Below, piece after piece: positions 23,260 to 27,266 of a stretch of 27,266 bases of DNA (position 1 is its first letter; each line of letters begins with the position of its first letter). Position numbers and translations under genes: made by a program. The notes under the pieces were generated by a model that saw only the letters and a list, made by a program, of their open reading frames with translations, did not search any database and had not been told where the DNA came from. The DNA lies in contig JAEUHU010000345.1 of the NCBI GenBank assembly GCA_016793305.1, positions 1 to 27,266 on the forward strand. The letters are read 5' to 3'. Source of the stretch: Planctomycetota bacterium. GTDB taxonomy: Bacteria > Planctomycetota > UBA1135 > UBA2386.

Positions 23260-23265
23260 ATTGTC
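23260..23265 (-). promoter_or_regulatory. -10-like hexamer directly before the carbonic-anhydrase-like gene
   Basis: The minus strand reads GACAAT, then 6 nt, then ATG 23253. No Shine-Dalgarno sequence is visible, which fits a leaderless start. The -35 region is not recognisable. Confidence 0.3.
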
Positions 23266-23287
23266 GGCAGTCGATCGGCGGGTTCTT

Positions 23288-23311
23288 GACCCGGTTGCTC
23301 CACGCCGGGTC
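23288..23311. promoter_or_regulatory. Inverted repeat in the divergent region upstream of korA
   Basis: GACCCGG (23288-23294) and CCGGGTC (23305-23311) are perfect inverted repeats with a 10-nt spacer; a third related copy, GACCCCGG, follows at 23322-23329. It lies between the secreted carbonic-anhydrase-like gene and korA, where an operator or a leader hairpin would be expected. The remainder of the 154-bp gap shows no gene. Confidence 0.35.
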
Positions 23312-23407
23312 GCAGAAATCTGACCCCGGGGCTGGCGGCGGCGCTGGTCCTTCGTTCGCATGGCGGCTCGAACGGCAGCTGGGCATAGTCCCGCGCCGGA
23401 GCCAGCG

Positions 23408-25297
23408 ATGAGCAACCCATCCTCCACGACGGCGGGCCACGACAAGGGCCTGCAGGACCTCGATCAGGTCGTCATCCGTTTCGCCGGCGACTCCGGCGAC
23501 GGCATGCAGCTGACCGGCGACCAGTTCACCCGCACCACGGCCCTGATGGGGAACGACATCGCGACGTTCCCCGACTTCCCGGCCGAGATCCGCGCCCCTG
23601 CCGGCACCTTGCCGGGCGTGTCGGCGTTCCAGCTGCGCTTCTCGAGCTTCGACATCCACACGCCGGGCGACGCGCCCGACGTGCTGGTGGCGATGAACCC
23701 GGCGGCGCTGAAGGCGCACCTCAAGGAGCTGAAGAAGGACGGCGTGCTGCTGCTCAACACCGCGTCGTTCAGCGCGCTCGACCTGAAGAAGGCGAAGTAC
23801 GAGAAGGACCCGCGCAGCGACGGCACGCTGTCCGGCTGGCGGGTGATCGAGGTCGACCTCGAAGCGCGCACCCAGGAGGCGCTGGCCAACAGCCCGCTCG
23901 ACAACCGCTCGCGCGGCCGCTGCAAGAACATGTACGCGCTCGGCATCCTCTACTGGATGTTCCACCGCGACATGGCGCCGACCGAGAAGGCGATCGCCGC
24001 GAAGTTCGCCAAGAAGGCGGAGCTGGTCGATGCGAACCTGACGGCGATGCGGGCCGGCTACGCCTACGCGGAGACGACCGAGGTCTTCCAGACCGCCTAC
24101 CGCGTGCCGCCGGCCCCGATGAAGCCCGGCACCTACCGGAACATCATGGGCAACCAGGCGCTGACGCTCGGCGTGCTCGCCGGCGCCCAGAAGGCCGGGC
24201 TGCAGCTGTTCCTCGGCAGCTACCCGATCACGCCGGCGTCGGACATCCTGCACCAGCTGAGCACCTACAAGCACCATGGCGTGATCACGTTCCAGGCCGA
24301 GGACGAGATCGCCGCCGTCGCCGCCGCGATCGGCGCCAGCTACTCGGGGTGTCTCGGCATCACCTCGACCTCCGGCCCGGGCATCGCGCTGAAGAGCGAG
24401 GCGATCGGGCTCGCGGTCATGGCCGAACTGCCGTTGGTCGTGCTGAACGTGCAGCGCGCCGGCCCGAGCACCGGCATGCCGACCAAGACCCAGCAGGCCG
24501 ACCTGCTGCAGGTGATGTACGGCCGGAACGGCGAGTCGCCCGTCTGCGTGATCGCCGCGTCGACGCCGGCCGACGCGTTCGAGGTCGGTTTCGAAGCGGT
24601 CCGCATCGCCACCAGGTTCATGCTGCCGGTCGTCGTGCTCAGCGACGGCTACATCGCCAACGGCAGCGAGCCGTGGCTGCTGCCGGACCCGGACAAGCTG
24701 CCGAAGATCCCGGTCGCGTTCGCACCCGAGGGCAAGGCGGGCGAGAAGTTCCTGCCATACCAGCGCAACCCGGCGACGCTGGCCCGGCCGTGGGCGAAGC
24801 CCGGCACGAAGGGGCTCGTGCACCGGATCGGCGGGCTCGAGAAGGCCGACGTCACCGGCAACATCTGCTACGACCCGGAGAACCACCAGCACATGGTGGA
24901 CACGCGCGCCCAGAAGGTCGCCAACATCGCGGCCGACCTGCCGCCGCTCGCGGTGATGGGCGAGCGCACCGGCGACCTGCTGGTGCTCGGCTGGGGCAGC
25001 CCGCGCGGCGCGATCACCGCCGCCGTGCAACGCCTGCAGAAGCAGGGCGAGAAGGTCAGCTGCGCGTTCCTGCGGCACCTGAACCCGCTGCCGAACGACC
25101 TCGAGGCGCTGATGCGCGGCTTCCAGCGGGTGGTGCTGCCGGAACTCAACAAGGGCCAGCTGGCGATGATGCTGCGCGCGAAGTACCTGATCGACGTGCA
25201 GAGCCACAGCCAGGTGAACGGGCAGCCGTTCAAGAGCCACGAACTCGAACAACACTTGACCCGCGTGCTCGCCAGCGTGAAGGAGACCCGCCGATGA
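23408..25297 (+). CDS. korA: 2-oxoglutarate:ferredoxin oxidoreductase subunit alpha (fused gamma-alpha)
   Basis: 629 residues from ATG 23408, with GGAG 6 nt upstream (23398-23401). Residues about 20-200 are the gamma domain (IRFAGDSGDGMQLTGD, 23-38; FPDFPAEIRAPAG, 54-66). Residues about 240-440 are the pyrimidine-binding domain I: GSYPITPASDILH (270-282), EDEIAAV (298-304), TSTSGPGIALKSEAIGLA (319-336) and QRAGPSTGMPTKTQQ (349-363). A C-terminal domain II ends near residue 620. With KorB it converts 2-oxoglutarate, CoA and oxidised ferredoxin to succinyl-CoA, CO2 and reduced ferredoxin. The 629 + 336 residue two-subunit form without a ferredoxin delta subunit is the type known from aerobes such as Mycobacterium tuberculosis. 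The stop overlaps the korB start. Other 2-oxoacids cannot be excluded as substrates. Confidence 0.93.
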   Translation: MSNPSSTTAGHDKGLQDLDQVVIRFAGDSGDGMQLTGDQFTRTTALMGNDIATFPDFPAEIRAPAGTLPGVSAFQLRFSSFDIHTPGDAPDVLVAMNPAALKAHLKELKKDGVLLLNTASFSALDLKKAKYEKDPRSDGTLSGWRVIEVDLEARTQEALANSPLDNRSRGRCKNMYALGILYWMFHRDMAPTEKAIAAKFAKKAELVDANLTAMRAGYAYAETTEVFQTAYRVPPAPMKPGTYRNIMGNQALTLGVLAGAQKAGLQLFLGSYPITPASDILHQLSTYKHHGVITFQAEDEIAAVAAAIGASYSGCLGITSTSGPGIALKSEAIGLAVMAELPLVVLNVQRAGPSTGMPTKTQQADLLQVMYGRNGESPVCVIAASTPADAFEVGFEAVRIATRFMLPVVVLSDGYIANGSEPWLLPDPDKLPKIPVAFAPEGKAGEKFLPYQRNPATLARPWAKPGTKGLVHRIGGLEKADVTGNICYDPENHQHMVDTRAQKVANIAADLPPLAVMGERTGDLLVLGWGSPRGAITAAVQRLQKQGEKVSCAFLRHLNPLPNDLEALMRGFQRVVLPELNKGQLAMMLRAKYLIDVQSHSQVNGQPFKSHELEQHLTRVLASVKETRR

Positions 25298-26304
25298 CCA
25301 GCGTCGATCGTCCGGTGATGCAGAAGAAGGACTACAAGACCGACCAGGACGTGCGGTGGTGCCCCGGCTGCGGGGACTACGCGATCCTGAACGCGGTGCA
25401 GAGCGCGTTCGCGAAGCTCGGCAAGCAGCTGCACGAGACGGTGATCGTCAGCGGCATCGGCTGCAGCTCACGCTTCCCGTACTACATGGAGACGTTCGGG
25501 TTCCACACGATCCACGGGCGCGCCCCGGCGATCGCGACCGGCGTCAAGCTCAGCAACCCGGCGCTCGACGTCTGGGTGGTGACTGGCGACGGCGACGCGA
25601 TGTCGATCGGCGGCAACCACTTCATCCACGCGATGCGGCGCAACGTCGGGTTGAAGATCCTGATGTTCAACAACCGCATCTACGGGCTGACCAAGGGCCA
25701 GTTCTCGCCGACCAGCGAGCAGGGCAAGGTCACCAAGAGCTCGCCGCTCGGCGTCGTCGACTACCCGTTCTCGCCGATCGCGCTGGCGCTCGGGGCTGGC
25801 GGCACGTTCGTCGCGCGCGGCGTCGACATCCTCGGGCCGCACCTCGAGGACACCATCACCAAGGCGAGTGCGCACCACGGCACCGCGGTGGTGGAGATCT
25901 ACCAGAACTGCAACATCTTCAACGACGGAGCCTACAAGGGCTTCACCGACAAGGACGTGCGCGACGAGCGGCTGCTGTTCCTCGAACACGGCAAGCCGCT
26001 GCTGTTCGGCGCGCAGAAGGACCAGGGCCTCGCGTTCGACGCGAACTTCCGGCCGTACGTGGTGCGTGGCGCCGAGCTCGGCAAGGCCTACGTGTGGGAC
26101 GAGACCGCCGAGACGCCCGCCCCGGCGATGGCGCTCGCGACGATGAGCGAGAGCGAGTTCCCGGTGCCGATCGGCGTGTTCCGCCGCCGCGAGAAGCCGA
26201 CCTTCGAGTCGGGCGTGCAGGCGCAGATCCACAGCGCCCAGGCGAAGAAGAAGGAGTCGCTGCGCGACCTGCTGTTCGCCGGCGAGATCTGGGACGTCAA
26301 GTGA
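25294..26304 (+). CDS. korB: 2-oxoglutarate:ferredoxin oxidoreductase subunit beta
   Basis: 336 residues, ATG 25294 inside an ATGA overlap with korA, with AGGAG 8 nt upstream (25281-25285). It binds thiamine diphosphate through GDGDAMSIGGNHF (98-110) to FNN (125-127), the GDG-x(24-27)-NN motif. One [4Fe-4S] cluster is expected from C23 and C26 (WCPGCGDYA), C57 (GIGCSS) and C206 (YQNCNIFNDG), all present. IYGLTKGQFSPTS (129-141) is the loop typical of KorB/PorB. It is co-translated with its partner subunit. The transcript probably ends at the hairpin a few bases downstream. Confidence 0.95.
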   Translation: MTSVDRPVMQKKDYKTDQDVRWCPGCGDYAILNAVQSAFAKLGKQLHETVIVSGIGCSSRFPYYMETFGFHTIHGRAPAIATGVKLSNPALDVWVVTGDGDAMSIGGNHFIHAMRRNVGLKILMFNNRIYGLTKGQFSPTSEQGKVTKSSPLGVVDYPFSPIALALGAGGTFVARGVDILGPHLEDTITKASAHHGTAVVEIYQNCNIFNDGAYKGFTDKDVRDERLLFLEHGKPLLFGAQKDQGLAFDANFRPYVVRGAELGKAYVWDETAETPAPAMALATMSESEFPVPIGVFRRREKPTFESGVQAQIHSAQAKKKESLRDLLFAGEIWDVK

Positions 26305-26310
26305 CGCGTG

Positions 26311-26338
26311 CGGCGAGCGGCCCGAGGGTCGCTCGCCG
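26311..26338. terminator. Strong hairpin between convergent korB and radical SAM genes
   Basis: CGGCGAGCG (26311-26319) and CGCTCGCCG (26330-26338) are perfect 9-bp arms around a 10-nt loop. It lies 6 nt after the korB stop and 24 nt from the convergent stop, so it could end transcription from both sides. There is no U-tract. Confidence 0.55.
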
Positions 26339-26362
26339 ACCTCTCGCCCCAGACCCCGGGGC

Positions 26363-27265
26363 TCAGCTGCCGAGCCGCTGCGCGCGCGCCTGCGGGATGC
26401 TGCAGCTCTTGCAGTGGTCGAGTTCGAGCAACCGGCCTTCCTGCATCGCCGTGCGGTAGCGCGTGAAGATCGGCCCGTTGTAGACCTCGAGGAAGTGCTG
26501 CTCGAACACGCTGCCGTGCGGGAAGAAGCCGTTGTAGTCGGCATCGCAGTGCGACACGGTGCCGTCCGAGAACACGATCAGCCGGTCGAACAGGTCCTCG
26601 CACTCGAACACCTTGCCCTGGCCGTAGAGGGCGAGGTTCTGCTGCCAGTTCTCCAACTGGCCGCCCCAGTTGTGGATCGGGAACTGCAGCACGCCGTCGC
26701 CCTTCGCCGGATCGAGGCGCGCCCGCCAGAACGCCTGGTAGTCGTCCCACTCGTGACGGTTCTCGTCCTGCAGGATCATGCGCACCAGCACGCGTGTCGC
26801 CGGCAGGCCGCGCCCCGCCCGTTCGTCGCGCAGGGCCAGGAAGCGCTCGACGTTCTGTACGATCGTCTCGAAGTGGGTGCGATGGCGGATCGCCTCGTGG
26901 GTCGCCTTGGTGAAGCCGTCGATCGAGCAGATGATCGTGTCGAGCCCGGCTTCGAGCAGGGCCCGGGCGCGGCGTTCGTCGAGCAGCGTGCAGTTGGTCG
27001 CGAAGCCGGTGCCGCGGAAGCCGTGCTGCTTCAGGAACGCCACCTTGTCGTGCAGCCGCTTGTCCATCAGCGGCTCGCCATTGCAGTGCAGCGTCACGTA
27101 GTCGATGTGCTCCTTCCACGGGGCCAGGTCGAGCACGAACTTCTCGAACTCCGCCTGCTGCATGATGCGCGGCGGCTTCTGCCAGTCCTCGATCGTGCAC
27201 ATCGTGCAGCGGGCCGTGCACATGCCCTTGCCGCCGACGCTCTCGATCTGCACGTGGCGGGGCAT
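26363..27265 (-). CDS. Radical SAM protein with C-terminal SPASM/twitch-like cluster
   Basis: 300 residues visible. C16, C20 and C23 (CTARCTMC) form the CX3CX2C site for the SAM-binding [4Fe-4S] cluster. LHCNGEPLMDKRL (59-71) has the GEP motif and ICSIDGFTKATHE (112-124) the usual beta-4/5 region. Four further cysteines, C222, C240 (SDGTVSHCDADYNG), C285 and C288 (HCKSC), follow the SPASM/twitch pattern and probably bind one auxiliary cluster. Relatives modify peptides, sugars or nucleosides; no substrate gene is visible. The first Met codon (27265) is one base from the window edge and the frame stays open, so a longer N-terminus cannot be excluded, although the cluster motif so near the start is normal for the family. 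Convergent with korB. Confidence 0.85.
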   Translation of the reverse strand: MPRHVQIESVGGKGMCTARCTMCTIEDWQKPPRIMQQAEFEKFVLDLAPWKEHIDYVTLHCNGEPLMDKRLHDKVAFLKQHGFRGTGFATNCTLLDERRARALLEAGLDTIICSIDGFTKATHEAIRHRTHFETIVQNVERFLALRDERAGRGLPATRVLVRMILQDENRHEWDDYQAFWRARLDPAKGDGVLQFPIHNWGGQLENWQQNLALYGQGKVFECEDLFDRLIVFSDGTVSHCDADYNGFFPHGSVFEQHFLEVYNGPIFTRYRTAMQEGRLLELDHCKSCSIPQARAQRLGS

Positions 27266-27266
27266 C

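Noticed and set aside
20150..25255. A 1701-codon minus-strand frame joining the dynamin to sequence antisense to korA
   Set aside because: Only the part after ATG 22282 shows the dynamin fold. Upstream it runs through the 170-bp gap, the carbonic-anhydrase-like gene in another frame, and antisense korA.
1..27266. tRNA or rRNA genes, CRISPR arrays, insertion sequences, att sites
   Set aside because: None seen on reading both strands. The window is nearly filled by protein genes, and the only repeats are short tandem duplications and hairpins.

Overview
This 27.3 kb window is a very GC-rich (about 70% by eye), densely packed bacterial chromosome segment with 20 supported protein-coding genes. 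I see no tRNA, rRNA, insertion sequence, CRISPR array or prophage. The gene set fits Planctomycetota best: a redoxin / cytochrome c / copper type II monooxygenase fusion, a DUF1579 protein, an RRM protein with a Gly/Pro-rich tail, a bacterial invertebrate-type lysozyme and a dynamin-like GTPase. This placement is an inference from gene content; no marker gene in the window proves it.

Layout. 1-1699 (+): the 3' part of a TlpA-like thioredoxin-fold gene, then a family 9 glycosyltransferase. 1710-2225 (-): a membrane-anchored i-type lysozyme, divergent from the redoxin/cytochrome/monooxygenase fusion and a DUF1579 protein (2324-4769, +). 4807-5559 (-): lipoprotein-type MsrA. 5774-6340 (+): RRM RNA-binding protein with a clear terminator hairpin. 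6467-9742 (+): a C-family DNA polymerase (short DnaE) whose PHP domain has lost its first metal-binding histidines. 9748-10746 (-): an unassigned two-helix membrane protein. 10795-11334 (+): a Regnase-type NYN ribonuclease.

17027 down to 11338 (-) is one tightly coupled five-gene operon: HlyD-like adaptor, LolD/MacB-type ATPase, two MacB/FtsX-type permeases and an MFS transporter. The last three are joined by two TGATG stop/start overlaps. It looks like a tripartite export system with an attached MFS pump. Divergent from it, 17114-20091 (+) encodes a UspA protein and a LonH-type AAA/S16 protease that probably starts on a TTG overlapping the uspA stop. Convergent to that is the dynamin-like GTPase (22282-20150, -), preceded by a secreted degenerate beta-carbonic-anhydrase-like protein (23253-22453, -). 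23408-26304 (+) is korAB, the two-subunit 2-oxoglutarate:ferredoxin oxidoreductase, overlapping by ATGA. A radical SAM/SPASM protein (27265-26363, -) closes the window.

KorAB, MsrA and the copper/haem protein suggest an oxygen-exposed organism with ferredoxin-linked central metabolism. No single described multigene system explains the whole window. The points most worth following up are: the lysozyme of an animal-type family with its catalytic Glu/Asp spacing intact; the carbonic-anhydrase-like protein that keeps its zinc ligands but has Asp in place of the catalytic Arg; the polymerase with a broken PHP site; and a recurring layout in which a -10-like hexamer sits 6-9 nt before the start codon, which suggests leaderless mRNAs.
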